Source: Haemophilus influenzae | GTDB taxonomy: Bacteria; Pseudomonadota; Gammaproteobacteria; Enterobacterales; Pasteurellaceae | Reading direction: 5' to 3' | DNA length: 64,000 nucleotides | Assembly (NCBI RefSeq): GCF_019703545.1 | Contig: NZ_AP018771.1 | Coordinates: 620,001-684,000, forward strand | Shown: piece after piece, positions 20,492 to 29,793 of the stretch | How the letters are laid out: every line of letters starts with the position of its first letter | Position numbering within the stretch: position 1 is the first letter of the stretch | The notes under the pieces: model-generated | What the model was told of the DNA's origin: nothing | The model's input: only the letters and a program-made list of their open reading frames with translations | Databases searched by the model: none | Position numbers and translations under genes: made by a program

Positions 20492-20567
20492 GGGTCGTTA
20501 GCTCAGTCGGTAGAGCAGCGGACTTTTAATCCGTTGGTCGAAGGTTCGAATCCTTCACGACCCACCA
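20492..20567 (+). tRNA. tRNA-Lys, anticodon TTT
   Basis: A 76-base cloverleaf with the 3' CCA encoded. Acceptor GGGTCGT pairs with ACGACCC, the anticodon loop is CTTTTAA (TTT at 20525-20527) and the T arm is GAAGGTTCGAATCCTTC. A possible -10 (TATCAT, 20469-20474) lies upstream. Confidence 0.97.
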
Positions 20568-20590
20568 CTCTCTGATTTAGTTGTCCAGTT

Positions 20591-20666
20591 GGGTTGTTAG
20601 CTCAGTTGGTAGAGTAGCGGACTCTTAATCCGTCAGTCGAGAGTTCGAGTCTCTCACAACCCACCA
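20591..20666 (+). tRNA. tRNA-Lys, anticodon CTT
   Basis: A second 76-base cloverleaf 23 bases after the first, also with encoded CCA. Acceptor GGGTTGT pairs with ACAACCC; the anticodon loop is CTCTTAA, giving CTT at 20624-20626, which reads AAG. The D arm contains one G-U pair. The body resembles the TTT tRNA, so it looks like a diverged tandem duplicate. Confidence 0.93.
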
Positions 20667-20743
20667 TTTTTATTATTCATCTCTAATATTTTAAGTTTCT
20701 TTAATTTGCTTAAATTCTTGACTATTTTTAGCGGTTATTGTGG

Positions 20744-20749
20744 TAGAAT
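20744..20749 (+). promoter_or_regulatory. Extended -10 promoter for trmJ
   Basis: TGGTAGAAT (20741-20749) fits TGN plus TAGAAT. TTGACT lies at 20718-20723, but the 20-base spacer is long, so the extended -10 probably matters most. It lies 28 bases before the trmJ ATG. Confidence 0.5.
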
Positions 20750-20776
20750 ACCCTTAAATTTTAGTCGGGCATCATT

Positions 20777-21502
20777 ATGTTGGAAAATATTCGTATTGTT
20801 TTAATTGAAACTTCGCACAGTGGTAATATTGGTTCTGCGGCTAGAGCAATGAAAACGATGGGATTGACCCAGCTTTGTCTTGTTTCACCTAAATCTGTTG
20901 ATGAACAATCTTATGCCCTTTCAGCTGGCGCAGAAAATATTGTAAAAAATGCTAGGGTTGTCGATAGTTTTGATGAAGCCGTCGATGATTGCTCTTTGGT
21001 AATTGGAACAAGTGCTCGCTTACGTCATTTACAAAATACATTGATCGAGCCTCGAGAATGCGCAGAGAAAGTTGTAGCGTATAAAGGCAAGATAGCTATT
21101 GTGTTTGGTCGTGAGCGTATTGGATTAACCAATGAAGAACTGCTGAAATGTCATTACCACTTGAATATTCCAGCGAATCCTGATTATTCTTCTTTAAATT
21201 TAGCAATGGCTGTGCAGCTGGTAAGTTATGAATTGCGTATGGCTTTCTTAGTTCAAAATAATAAGAAAAATTCACTTTCTTTAATAGAGAAAAACTATCC
21301 AACAACAGATCAGTTAGCTTATTTTTTTGACTACACAGAACGTATATATCAGTCTCTTGGATTTATTCAAAATCAAGGAGTTATGCGTAAATTAAAGCGT
21401 TTATACTATCGTGCAAAATTAGAGAAAAACGAATTAAATATTTTAAATGGTATGCTAAGTGCGGTTGAAAAACGAATTGATTTAACAAAAGAGAATAATT
21501 GA
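20777..21502 (+). CDS. trmJ: tRNA (cytidine/uridine-2'-O-)-methyltransferase TrmJ
   Basis: A 241-residue SPOUT methyltransferase that makes 2'-O-methyl C/U at position 32 of tRNAs. The N-terminal IVLIETSHSGNIGSAARAMK and the knot motifs IVFGRERIGLTNEE and IPANPDYSSLNLAMAVQLVS are intact. It lies before iscR, as in E. coli. The last codons and stop are part of the IscR-type operator of the following gene, so the iscR promoter is embedded in the trmJ end. Confidence 0.94.
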   Translation: MLENIRIVLIETSHSGNIGSAARAMKTMGLTQLCLVSPKSVDEQSYALSAGAENIVKNARVVDSFDEAVDDCSLVIGTSARLRHLQNTLIEPRECAEKVVAYKGKIAIVFGRERIGLTNEELLKCHYHLNIPANPDYSSLNLAMAVQLVSYELRMAFLVQNNKKNSLSLIEKNYPTTDQLAYFFDYTERIYQSLGFIQNQGVMRKLKRLYYRAKLEKNELNILNGMLSAVEKRIDLTKENN

Positions 21503-21519
21503 CTAAATTAGTCAGATAT
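21495..21519 (+). promoter_or_regulatory. IscR type 1 operator upstream of iscR
   Basis: The 25 bases read ATAATTGACTAAA followed by TTAGTCAGATAT. Against the E. coli type 1 IscR consensus (ATASYYGACT RWWWY AGTCRRSTAT) I count 23 of 25 matches. It contains TTGACT at 21499-21504 as a likely -35. This fits autorepression of the isc operon by [2Fe-2S]-IscR. Confidence 0.8.
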
Positions 21520-21554
21520 GTAAGTATTGCGCAATTAATTTTTAGGGATTCTTT

Positions 21555-22007
21555 ATGAAACTTACATCGAAAGGTCGTTATGCAGTTACAGCCGTTTTAG
21601 ATATTGCTTTAAATGCAGATGGCGGGCCTGTAAGCCTTGCGGATATTTCTGAACGCCAACATATTTCCTTATCTTATTTAGAGCAACTTTTTGCTAAATT
21701 ACGTAAAGATGGTTTAGTCAAAAGTGTTCGCGGGCCAGGAGGTGGTTATCAGTTAGGGCTACCAAGTGAACAAATTTCTGTAGGAATGATTATTGCGGCA
21801 GTAAATGAAAATATTCACGTAACGAAATGTCTGGGGCGTGAAAATTGTAAAAATGGTGTGGAATGTTTAACTCACGAACTTTGGGAAGATTTAAGTTTAC
21901 GTATTGAAAGTTTTTTAAATGAGATTACGTTAGCAGAGCTGGTAAATAAGCGTAATGTAAAACGTCAATCTCATCGTGATTTTAGTAATTTATTAGTTAA
22001 TCAATAA
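21555..22007 (+). CDS. iscR: Fe-S cluster sensing transcription regulator IscR
   Basis: A 150-residue Rrf2-family regulator. It has an N-terminal winged helix ([46 protein letters not shown]). The three cluster cysteines are in [21 protein letters not shown], and the nearby His is the fourth ligand. It represses isc when it holds a [2Fe-2S] cluster. First gene of iscRSUA-hscB-hscA-fdx-iscX, with a matching operator just upstream. Confidence 0.96.
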   Translation: MKLTSKGRYAVTAVLDIALNADGGPVSLADISERQHISLSYLEQLFAKLRKDGLVKSVRGPGGGYQLGLPSEQISVGMIIAAVNENIHVTKCLGRENCKNGVECLTHELWEDLSLRIESFLNEITLAELVNKRNVKRQSHRDFSNLLVNQ

Positions 22008-22073
22008 AAAGGATAAGCAGTATATTTTTTAATAAAAAAGTGCGGTTATATTTAGCATAATTTAGGAGTGAAA

Positions 22074-23288
22074 ATGAAATTACCTATTTATTTAGACTAC
22101 GCAGCGACCTGTCCAGTCGATGAACGTGTTGCGAAAAAAATGATGGCGTTTCTAACCATCGATGGCACATTTGGTAATCCAGCCTCTCGCTCACATAAAT
22201 TTGGTTGGCAAGCAGAAGAAGCTGTTGATATTGCGCGTAATCAAATCGCTGATCTCATTGGTGCAGATTCTCGTGAAATTGTCTTTACTTCTGGTGCGAC
22301 AGAATCCGACAACCTCGCTATTAAAGGTGCGGCGCATTTCTATCAAACTAAAGGTAAACACATTATTACCTGTAAAACTGAACATAAAGCAGTGTTAGAT
22401 ACTTGCCGTCAATTAGAAAGAGAAGGTTTTGAAGTCACTTATTTGTCTCCAGAAGCTGATGGTTTAATTGATTTAGAAAAATTCAAAGCTGCGCTTCGTC
22501 CAGATACAATTCTAGCTTCAATTATGCACGCTAATAATGAAATTGGTGTGTTACAAGATATTAAAGCTATTGGCGAACTTTGTCGTGCAAATAAAACAAT
22601 TTTCCATGTGGATGCAACTCAAAGTGTTGGTAAAGTTGAAATTAATTTGGAAGAATTAGCTGTTGATTTAATGTCGATGTCTAGCCATAAACTTTACGGG
22701 CCAAAAGGTGTTGGCGCATTGTATGTTCGTCGTAAACCTCGCATACGTTTAGAGGCGATTATTCATGGTGGTGGTCACGAACGTGGTATGCGTTCAGGTA
22801 CATTACCTGTTCATCAAATCGTAGGAATGGGAGAGGCATATCGAATTGCAAAAGAAGAAATGGCATCAGAAATGCCACGCTTAAAAGCACTTCGTGATCG
22901 TTTATATAATGGCTTAAAAGATATTGAAGAAACTTATGTAAATGGTTCAATGGAACATCGTTTAGATAGCAATTTAAATATTAGTTTTAACTATGTTGAG
23001 GGAGAGTCCTTAATGATGGCGTTGCGCGATATTGCTGTCTCTTCTGGTTCTGCTTGTACATCTGCTAGCTTAGAGCCATCTTATGTATTGCGTGCACTTG
23101 GCTTAAATGATGAATTGGCGCACAGTTCAATTCGTTTCACATTAGGTCGTTATACTACTGAAGAAGAAATTGATTACACAATTAATTTAATGAAGGGCGC
23201 GGTAGAAAAACTTCGTGCATTATCGCCATTATGGGATATGTTTAAAGAAGGTATTGATTTAAATACCATTGAGTGGTCAGCTCACTAA
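22074..23288 (+). CDS. iscS: Cysteine desulfurase IscS
   Basis: A 404-residue PLP enzyme that takes sulfur from cysteine for Fe-S clusters and tRNA thiolation. The PLP Lys is in [18 protein letters not shown], and the catalytic loop Cys is in [22 protein letters not shown] chose ATG 22074 because TTTAGGAG ends about five bases before it; a GTG two codons earlier overlaps that site. The gap after iscR carries an uptake signal. Confidence 0.97.
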   Translation: MKLPIYLDYAATCPVDERVAKKMMAFLTIDGTFGNPASRSHKFGWQAEEAVDIARNQIADLIGADSREIVFTSGATESDNLAIKGAAHFYQTKGKHIITCKTEHKAVLDTCRQLEREGFEVTYLSPEADGLIDLEKFKAALRPDTILASIMHANNEIGVLQDIKAIGELCRANKTIFHVDATQSVGKVEINLEELAVDLMSMSSHKLYGPKGVGALYVRRKPRIRLEAIIHGGGHERGMRSGTLPVHQIVGMGEAYRIAKEEMASEMPRLKALRDRLYNGLKDIEETYVNGSMEHRLDSNLNISFNYVEGESLMMALRDIAVSSGSACTSASLEPSYVLRALGLNDELAHSSIRFTLGRYTTEEEIDYTINLMKGAVEKLRALSPLWDMFKEGIDLNTIEWSAH

Positions 23289-23347
23289 TATTTAGTTGCC
23301 ATTATCTGACAATGGCATTCACTAGAATTGAAAAAAGGAAAGTTAAA

Positions 23348-23728
23348 ATGGCTTATAGCGAAAAAGTAATTGATCATTATGAAAATCCACGTAATGTGGG
23401 ATCATTGGATAAAAAAGATAGCAATGTTGGTACTGGAATGGTTGGTGCGCCAGCTTGTGGTGATGTTATGCAACTACAAATCAAAGTAGATGATAATGGC
23501 ATTATTGAAGATGCAAAATTCAAAACTTACGGCTGTGGTTCTGCGATTGCATCTAGTTCATTAATTACTGAGTGGGTAAAAGGTAAATCTTTAGAAGAAG
23601 CTGGGGCAATTAAAAATAGCCAAATTGCTGAAGAATTAGAATTGCCGCCAGTGAAAGTGCATTGCTCTATTTTAGCAGAAGATGCAATTAAAGCAGCAAT
23701 TGCTGATTATAAAGCAAAACAAGGCTAA
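23348..23728 (+). CDS. iscU: Fe-S cluster scaffold protein IscU
   Basis: A 126-residue scaffold. The three conserved cysteines (GAPACGDVMQL, YGCGSAIASSS, VKVHCSILAEDA) and the HscA recognition motif LPPVK are present. Sulfur from IscS and iron are assembled here, then passed on with HscA/HscB. The start is ATG 23348 after AAAAAAGGAAAGTTAAA; the longer open frame upstream overlaps the end of iscS and lacks family similarity. Confidence 0.97.
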   Translation: MAYSEKVIDHYENPRNVGSLDKKDSNVGTGMVGAPACGDVMQLQIKVDDNGIIEDAKFKTYGCGSAIASSSLITEWVKGKSLEEAGAIKNSQIAEELELPPVKVHCSILAEDAIKAAIADYKAKQG

Positions 23729-23735
23729 TCATGTG

Positions 23736-23766
23736 AAAAAGTGCGGTCAATTTTGACCGCATTTTT
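23736..23766 (+). terminator. Terminator-like hairpin between iscU and iscA
   Basis: AAAAGTGCGGTCAA (23737-23750) pairs with TTGACCGCATTTT with one unpaired base, a loop of about two bases, and a run of five T directly on the 3' side. The right arm looks like an uptake signal that has lost one C. It lies 14 bases before the iscA start, inside the operon. Confidence 0.6.
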
Positions 23767-23779
23767 AGCGGGGGGATAG

Positions 23780-24103
23780 ATGGGTATTACATTAACAGAA
23801 AAAGCAGCTCAGCGAGTGAAAGCCTTTTTGGATAATCGTGGTAAAGGTATTGGATTACGTTTAGGTGTGAAAACATCAGGTTGTTCTGGCTTAGCTTATG
23901 TACTTGAGTTTGTAGATGTTTTAAATTCCGAAGATCAAGTTTTTGAGCAGCACGGTGTTAATATTATTGTCGATCCAAAAAGTCTTGTTTATCTCAATGG
24001 CATTGAGCTGGATTATGTAAAAGAAGGCCTAAATGAAGGCTTTAAATATAATAATCCAAATGTAAAAGAATCTTGTGGTTGTGGCGAAAGTTTCCACGTT
24101 TAA
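23780..24103 (+). CDS. iscA: Iron-sulfur carrier protein IscA
   Basis: A 107-residue A-type carrier. The three cysteines are in [13 protein letters not shown] and ESCGCGESF. It delivers [4Fe-4S] clusters to targets. The ribosome site is a strong GGGGGGATAG. hscB starts 12 bases after the stop. Confidence 0.96.
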   Translation: MGITLTEKAAQRVKAFLDNRGKGIGLRLGVKTSGCSGLAYVLEFVDVLNSEDQVFEQHGVNIIVDPKSLVYLNGIELDYVKEGLNEGFKYNNPNVKESCGCGESFHV

Positions 24104-24115
24104 GGTAATAATCTG

Positions 24116-24640
24116 ATGTTCAATCCTTTTCAAATTTTTGATTTGCCAGTTGATTTTCAGCTGGATGAAAAAGTACTAAATGCACGTTATTTAAAATTAC
24201 AAAAGGCCCTACATCCAGATAATTTTGTCTCAAGTAGTGCTTTAGATCAACGTGTTGCGATGCAAAAATCTACCGAAGTGAATGATGCCTTAAAAACGTT
24301 AAAAGACCCAATTTTGCGAGCTGAAGCGATCATTGCTCTTAATACTGGTGAGCAGTTAGATCTTGAACAAAAAAGCACGCAAGATGTGGCGTTTTTAATG
24401 CAACAATTACAATGGCACGAACAATTAGAAGAGCTTGAAAGCCAGCAAGATGAAAGAGCATTAAATGCTTTTGCTAAAGAAATTAAACAAGAAACTCAAT
24501 CATTATTGACCGCACTTTTTGAGAGTTTGAAATCTCAACAATGGGCGAGAGCATCTCAATACTGTGATAAATTACGTTTTACCCATAAACTTTCTGAAGA
24601 AATTGAACGTGTGGAAGAACGAATTTTTGAATTAGATTAA
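24116..24640 (+). CDS. hscB: Co-chaperone HscB
   Basis: A 174-residue J-domain protein. It has an N-terminal J domain (FQIFDLPVDFQLDEKVLNAR...LHPDNF, the HPD motif that stimulates HscA) and a C-terminal helical domain that binds IscU. It targets IscU to the HscA chaperone. In E. coli hscA follows directly; here a 50-base gap with a strong dyad and another gene intervene. Confidence 0.95.
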   Translation: MFNPFQIFDLPVDFQLDEKVLNARYLKLQKALHPDNFVSSSALDQRVAMQKSTEVNDALKTLKDPILRAEAIIALNTGEQLDLEQKSTQDVAFLMQQLQWHEQLEELESQQDERALNAFAKEIKQETQSLLTALFESLKSQQWARASQYCDKLRFTHKLSEEIERVEERIFELD

Positions 24641-24642
24641 AT

Positions 24643-24669
24643 GTGGGGGCAAATGTAATTTGCCCCTAC
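24643..24669 (+). repeat. 27-bp dyad between hscB and the DUF2625 gene
   Basis: GTGGGGGCAAAT pairs with ATTTGCCCCTAC (one G-U) around GTA. Nine pairs (GGGGCAAAT/ATTTGCCCC) are perfect. No T-run follows. It is far more G+C-rich than its surroundings and looks like a dispersed intergenic dyad element. Confidence 0.8.
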
Positions 24670-24690
24670 GAGATGTGAATAAATAACACT

Positions 24691-25377
24691 ATGCAAACTC
24701 TTGAACAGCTCACTAGCCCAGAACATTCTGCTTGGATAACCCTTTCCCAATGGATTGATAACGCTCGCAATCATTGTGAAGTAATTAAAAAAGATCAATC
24801 CAGTGCGGAGCGTGAGCTTTTTACTATGCAAATGCCAACATCCTCGCCAATGGGTGCAGTAATCTATGAAACAGGTGGAATTTTAATTCATTATGGTTGG
24901 TTACGTATTTTAGGTTCTGGAAGTTTTAAATTACCGCGTGGCTTGATGGATTGGAATTTCAGTAAATCTTTTAGTGAGTCAGGCGAAAAACCAAAATATT
25001 TATTAGTTGCAGATGATGTGATTGGTGGTTATTTTGCGTTAAATGGTGGTTCGTTAGGCAATAATATTGGAAAAATTTATTACTATTCATCAAAAGATCT
25101 TACTTGGCATAATTTAAATTTTACTTACACAGAATTTTTAGCTTGGGCATTGAATGGCGATGTAGAGGCCTTTTATCAAGGGCTATTTTGGAAAAATTGG
25201 CAAGATGATGTAAAACAATTAGATGGTAACCAAGTTTTTGTATTTACGCCTGATTTAAACCAAGATAGAAAAATAGCAATTGATGAACGTCAAAAACAGG
25301 AAGTCAATATTGAAACCCATTACCAAGCAAGCTTTGCAGAAAAAAATAAATTTGATTTGGCGTATTCCGTCGCATAA
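24691..25377 (+). CDS. DUF2625 family protein of unknown function, inside the isc operon
   Basis: A 228-residue soluble protein with no signal peptide or membrane helix. The N-terminal LTSPEHSAWITLSQWIDNA and the segments GAVIYETGGILIHYGWLRIL and GSGSFKLPRGLMDWN resemble the DUF2625 family, which has no known role. I make this assignment from memory of the family pattern. It lies between hscB and hscA on the same strand, with 18 bases to hscA, so it must be co-transcribed unless the upstream dyad stops transcription. No cysteine cluster suggests Fe-S binding. The standard isc operon has no gene here. Confidence 0.75.
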   Translation: MQTLEQLTSPEHSAWITLSQWIDNARNHCEVIKKDQSSAERELFTMQMPTSSPMGAVIYETGGILIHYGWLRILGSGSFKLPRGLMDWNFSKSFSESGEKPKYLLVADDVIGGYFALNGGSLGNNIGKIYYYSSKDLTWHNLNFTYTEFLAWALNGDVEAFYQGLFWKNWQDDVKQLDGNQVFVFTPDLNQDRKIAIDERQKQEVNIETHYQASFAEKNKFDLAYSVA

Positions 25378-25395
25378 CCAGTAGAAAAATAGCAT

Positions 25396-27255
25396 ATGGC
25401 ATTATTACAAATTGCAGAACCAGGACAAGCTGCGGCACCGCATCAACATCGTTTAGCCGTTGGGATTGATTTGGGAACAACCAATTCTTTGGTTGCATCC
25501 GTGCGTAGTGGGCAATCCGTGATTCTTAATGATGAACAAGAACGCAGTCTTGTGCCGTCAGTTGTTCATTATGGCGTTGAAGAGAAGAAAGTTGGTTTAG
25601 AAGCCTTTGAACAAGCCTCACTTGATCCAAAAAATACGGTGATTTCAGTAAAACGCTTAATTGGTCGCAGCCTTTCTGATGTTCAATCTCGTTATTCTAG
25701 TTTGCCTTATGAATTTGTGGCGAGTGAAAATGGATTACCTTTAATTATTACGGCACAGGGGCCTAAAAGTCCAATTGAAGTGTCTTCAGATATTTTATCG
25801 CGCTTAAATCACATTGCAGAACAACGCCTTGGAGGTGAGCTTTCTGGGGTTGTGATTACGGTTCCAGCTTATTTTGATGATGCTCAACGTCAAAGCACTA
25901 AAGATGCTGCGCGTTTAGCTGGGCTAAATGTATTACGTTTATTGAATGAACCTACTGCAGCTGCAGTTGCTTATGGATTAGATAGTGGGCAGGAAGGCAT
26001 TATTGCGGTTTATGATTTAGGCGGCGGTACATTTGATATTTCAATTTTACGCTTATCAAAAGGTATCTTTGAAGTTCTTGCAACGGGTGGAGACACTGCA
26101 TTAGGTGGAGATGATTTTGATCATTTAATTGCAGATTGGGTAATAGAACAAACTAAGCTAAAACCACAAACAGCAAATCAACAGCGTGAGTTAATAACCC
26201 TTGCTAACCAAGCTAAAATTACTTTGACTAATGAAAAAAGTGCGGTTATTTCTTGGCAAGATTTTTCAGTAGAAATTTCGCGGGAACAATTCAATGAATT
26301 AATTTATCCGCTTGTAAAACGTTCATTGCTAACTTGTCGTCGGGCATTGAAAGATGCCAATGTGGAATCCGAAGAAGTGCAAGCGGTGGTAATGGTTGGC
26401 GGTTCAACTCGTGTGCCTTATGTAAGAGAACAAGTTGGCGAGTTTTTTGGTAAAACACCATTAACCTCAATCGATCCTGATAAAGTTGTGGCACTTGGTG
26501 CTGCAATTCAAGCAGATATTTTAGTCGGGAATAAAACTGATTCTGATATGTTATTGCTTGATGTTGTACCACTTTCTTTAGGCATTGAGACGATGGGCGG
26601 ATTAGTGGAAAAAATTATTCCACGTAATACAACAATTCCTGTAGCTCGTGCGCAAGAGTTTACTACTTTCAAAGATGGACAAACGGCAATGACTGTTCAT
26701 GTGCTACAAGGCGAACGAGAGCTAGTGGATGATTGTCGTTCTTTAGGACGCTTTACTCTACGAGGTATTCCGCCAATGGCAGCGGGTGCAGCCCATATTA
26801 GAGTGACTTATCAAGTGGATGCAGATGGTTTATTAAGCGTTACAGCGATGGAAAAATCGACAAAAGTACAGTCTTCAATACAAATTAAACCATCTTATGG
26901 CTTAACTGATGAAGAAGTAACCGCAATGATTAAATCTTCTTTTGATAATGCGCAAGAGGATTTACAAGCACGTGAATTAGCCGAGCAACGAGTGGAAGCA
27001 GATCGTGTTATTGAAAGCGTAATTGTTGCGTTACAAGCAGATGGGGCTGAATTGCTTAGCACAGATGAATTTCATCATATTGAAACTGTGTTAAAACAAT
27101 TAATGGATGTAAAACAAGGTTCAGATCGCGATGCAATTGCGCAAGGAATTAAAGCCTTAGACACTGCTACCCAAGAATTTGCGGCTCGTCGAATGAATGC
27201 GTCAATTAATAAAGCTTTGACGGGTAAAAATCTGTCAGACATTGAAAATCCGTAA
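25396..27255 (+). CDS. hscA: Fe-S assembly Hsp70 chaperone HscA
   Basis: A 619-residue Hsp70. The ATPase domain is marked by [29 protein letters not shown] and [17 protein letters not shown]; the substrate domain begins near [14 protein letters not shown]. It binds the LPPVK motif of IscU with HscB and drives cluster transfer. Length is the same as E. coli HscA (616). One uptake signal lies within the coding region. fdx follows after 39 bases. Confidence 0.96.
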   Translation: MALLQIAEPGQAAAPHQHRLAVGIDLGTTNSLVASVRSGQSVILNDEQERSLVPSVVHYGVEEKKVGLEAFEQASLDPKNTVISVKRLIGRSLSDVQSRYSSLPYEFVASENGLPLIITAQGPKSPIEVSSDILSRLNHIAEQRLGGELSGVVITVPAYFDDAQRQSTKDAARLAGLNVLRLLNEPTAAAVAYGLDSGQEGIIAVYDLGGGTFDISILRLSKGIFEVLATGGDTALGGDDFDHLIADWVIEQTKLKPQTANQQRELITLANQAKITLTNEKSAVISWQDFSVEISREQFNELIYPLVKRSLLTCRRALKDANVESEEVQAVVMVGGSTRVPYVREQVGEFFGKTPLTSIDPDKVVALGAAIQADILVGNKTDSDMLLLDVVPLSLGIETMGGLVEKIIPRNTTIPVARAQEFTTFKDGQTAMTVHVLQGERELVDDCRSLGRFTLRGIPPMAAGAAHIRVTYQVDADGLLSVTAMEKSTKVQSSIQIKPSYGLTDEEVTAMIKSSFDNAQEDLQARELAEQRVEADRVIESVIVALQADGAELLSTDEFHHIETVLKQLMDVKQGSDRDAIAQGIKALDTATQEFAARRMNASINKALTGKNLSDIENP

Positions 27256-27294
27256 GAGTGCGGTCAGATATTAAATAATTTTGAGGAAAGTATT

Positions 27295-27636
27295 ATGCCA
27301 AAAGTGATTTTTTTACCTAATGAAGATTTTTGTCCTGAAGGTATGGTCGTTGATGCTGCAACAGGAGATAACTTATTAGAAGTTGCTCACAATGCAGGAG
27401 TAGAAATTCATCACGCTTGTGATGGTTCTTGTGCTTGTACAACTTGCCACGTGATTGTTCGTGAGGGGTTTGATTCTTTAAATGAAACGAGTGATCAAGA
27501 AGAAGATATGCTAGATAAGGCTTGGGGATTAGAAATGGATAGCCGTTTATCTTGTCAATGTGTCGTGGGAAATGAAGATCTTGTGGTAGAAATTCCAAAA
27601 TATAACCTTAATCACGCAAATGAGGCTGCTCACTAA
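27295..27636 (+). CDS. fdx: [2Fe-2S] ferredoxin, isc type
   Basis: A 113-residue adrenodoxin-like ferredoxin. The cluster cysteines are in [17 protein letters not shown] and [10 protein letters not shown]. It supplies electrons to Fe-S assembly on IscU. TTGAGGAAAGTATT is the ribosome site. Its stop TAA overlaps the iscX ATG by one base (TAATG), so iscX is translationally coupled. Confidence 0.96.
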
Positions 27637-27830
27637 TGAAATGGACAGACACCCAATTAATTGCAGAAGAACTTTACGATCGTAATCCAGATTTAGATCC
27701 AAAAACCGTTCGTTTTACTGATTTACATAAATGGATTTGTGAACTTGAAGATTTTGACGATGATCCAAATAAATCAAATGAATCAATTCTTGAGGCTATT
27801 TTATTAAAATGGTTAGATGAATTTGAATAA
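27636..27830 (+). CDS. iscX: Fe-S assembly regulator IscX
   Basis: A 64-residue acidic protein ([20 protein letters not shown], ending [13 protein letters not shown]) matching IscX/YfhJ. It binds iron and IscS and tunes cluster assembly. It is the last gene of the isc operon, followed by a terminator 20 bases later. Confidence 0.95.
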   Translation: MKWTDTQLIAEELYDRNPDLDPKTVRFTDLHKWICELEDFDDDPNKSNESILEAILLKWLDEFE

Positions 27831-27849
27831 TCAGAAATTTGATTGAAAA

Positions 27850-27881
27850 AATACCCGCACTTTGATGCGGGTATTATTTTT
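27850..27881. terminator. Bidirectional terminator between iscX and yfgM
   Basis: AATACCCGCA (27850-27859) pairs with TGCGGGTATT (27866-27875), with a 6-base loop and T-run ATTTTTT on the plus strand. An A-run precedes it for the opposite strand. Confidence 0.9.
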
Positions 27882-28495
27882 TAAAGGTTGTTTAATTTCA
27901 TTTTTGCCATTTGTTGTTCTAATTGGCTACCACTTTGTTGTGCTTGCTCAAAGCTGTTTTTCGCCGCAACTTTATCTCCTTTTGCAATTTGGATATCGCC
28001 AGTTAAAATCGCTTTGCGAGCATTAAAACTTTCGCCTTTCACTTGGTTTAATGTAGTTAAAGCATTATCTAATTGACCCAATTGAAATTGCACTGCACTT
28101 AAACGTAATGCAATAATAGATGTTAATACTTCATCTTGAGATTGGGTTAATGCTTGGTTTAAATTTGCTTCTGCTGCTGAAAAATCTTGTTTTTCAGTGG
28201 CTTTTTTCGCTTCATCTAACAAAGCAAAGACAGCGTATGCCGTTTTGCTGTTAGCTTGCACAAATTGTTCTATATTTGCTTTTTTAACTTGTTCGTCTTG
28301 TTGCACAGAATTAATTAAAGCATCATATTGTGCGGAGGCTTGAGCGATTTGTTCTGCTTGGTGTGCTTGCCAATAACGCCATCCAAACATACCGCCCACA
28401 CCTAAGATAAAAGCGACAATAATTGTTTTGCCATTCTCTTTCCACCACTCTTTCAACTGGTTAATCTCTTGTTCTTCTTCAATGGAATAAGCCAT
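27881..28495 (-). CDS. yfgM: YfgM family ancillary SecYEG protein
   Basis: A 204-residue inner membrane protein with one helix near residues 22-42 (TIIVAFILGVGGMFGWRYW) and a periplasmic TPR-like helical domain. E. coli YfgM associates with PpiD and the Sec translocon. The order hisS-yfgM follows E. coli (where bamB is next; it is not here). 18 bases separate it from hisS. Confidence 0.88.
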   Translation of the reverse strand: MAYSIEEEQEINQLKEWWKENGKTIIVAFILGVGGMFGWRYWQAHQAEQIAQASAQYDALINSVQQDEQVKKANIEQFVQANSKTAYAVFALLDEAKKATEKQDFSAAEANLNQALTQSQDEVLTSIIALRLSAVQFQLGQLDNALTTLNQVKGESFNARKAILTGDIQIAKGDKVAAKNSFEQAQQSGSQLEQQMAKMKLNNL

Positions 28496-28512
28496 GTTTT
28501 TCCCCTTTTAAA

Positions 28513-29784
28513 TTAAAATTGAGTTTGAATATAGTCGATTACATTCACTAAATCTAAGGTTTGCTGATCTGCACCACCTTGTAAGTGTTTAACAACGACT
28601 TGTTTATTTTGGACTTCGCTTTCGCCGATAACTAATGCTAATGTTGCATCAGATTTATCTGCACGTTTAAATTGTTTTTTGAAATTACCGCCAGAGCAGT
28701 GCAACATGGTATTTAAGTGCGGTAATTCCGAGCGTACTTTTTCCGCTAATTCAAAAGCAGCTAATGTTGTGCCTTCGCCTTGATAAACAACATAAATATC
28801 CACCGCACTTTTAACAGGAACATTTGGATTAACTTCTTGTACCAACAAGACTAAACGTTCTAACCCCATAGCAAATCCGATGCCTGGTGTTGCGTGTCCG
28901 CCAAGTTGTTCCACTAAACCGTCATAACGACCACCACCACACACTGTACCTTGTGCGCCAAGAGCAGAGGTTACCCATTCAAATACAGTTTTGTTGTAAT
29001 AATCTAAACCACGCACGAGTTTAGGATTAATTTCATATTGAATACCAACCGCATCTAATAATGCACATAATTGTTCAAAATGTTCACGGCTTTCATCATC
29101 TAAATAATCAAGTAATTTTGGTGCATTATCCAATACTTTTTGTAATTCTGGATTTTTGGTATCCAAAATACGCAATGGATTTTTTACCAAGCGATCTTTT
29201 TCTTCATCGCTCATTAAATCTTGATGGTTTTCTAAGAAACCAACCAAAGCTGAGCGATAATTTGCGCATGCTTCTAAAGAACCAATAGAGTTAAGTTGAA
29301 GTGTAACATATTGATCGATACCTAATGCTTTCCATAAACGGTAGGTAAGCATGATTAATTCTGCATCAATTTCTGGGTTTGCAATACCGAATACCTCAAC
29401 ACCTGCTTGATGGAATTGACGGTAACGCCCTTTTTGTGGACGTTCATGACGGAACATTGGCCCGATATACCATAAGCGTTGTTCATTATTATAGATCCAA
29501 CCGTGTTCAATGGCTGCTCGCACACAACCTGCTGTGCCTTCAGGGCGTAAGGTTAATTGTTCATCGTTATCCCAAAATGTGTACATTTCTTTTGAGACAA
29601 CATCAGTTACTTCGCCGATTGCGCGCGCAAATAATGGCGTGCTTTCTACAATTGGCATACGCACTTCCGAATAGCCATAACTATTTAATACATTGCGTAC
29701 TTGTGCTTCAATCCATTGCCATAATGGAGATTCTGTTGGGGCGCAATCGTTCATACCACGAATTGCTTGAATTGTTTTTGCCAC
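28513..29784 (-). CDS. hisS: Histidyl-tRNA synthetase
   Basis: A 423-residue class II synthetase. Motif 2 ([20 protein letters not shown]), the histidine-specific [14 protein letters not shown] and [14 protein letters not shown], and motif 3 ([14 protein letters not shown]) are present, followed by the anticodon-binding domain. The gene is 9 bases after ispG, as in enteric bacteria. Two uptake signals lie in the coding sequence. Confidence 0.97.
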   Translation of the reverse strand: MAKTIQAIRGMNDCAPTESPLWQWIEAQVRNVLNSYGYSEVRMPIVESTPLFARAIGEVTDVVSKEMYTFWDNDEQLTLRPEGTAGCVRAAIEHGWIYNNEQRLWYIGPMFRHERPQKGRYRQFHQAGVEVFGIANPEIDAELIMLTYRLWKALGIDQYVTLQLNSIGSLEACANYRSALVGFLENHQDLMSDEEKDRLVKNPLRILDTKNPELQKVLDNAPKLLDYLDDESREHFEQLCALLDAVGIQYEINPKLVRGLDYYNKTVFEWVTSALGAQGTVCGGGRYDGLVEQLGGHATPGIGFAMGLERLVLLVQEVNPNVPVKSAVDIYVVYQGEGTTLAAFELAEKVRSELPHLNTMLHCSGGNFKKQFKRADKSDATLALVIGESEVQNKQVVVKHLQGGADQQTLDLVNVIDYIQTQF

Positions 29785-29793
29785 GAGCTTTCC

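Noticed and set aside
20338-20776. The tRNA region as an integration site for a mobile element
   Set aside because: Both tRNAs are intact and the flanks are pal and trmJ; there is no integrase and no direct repeat of a tRNA end.
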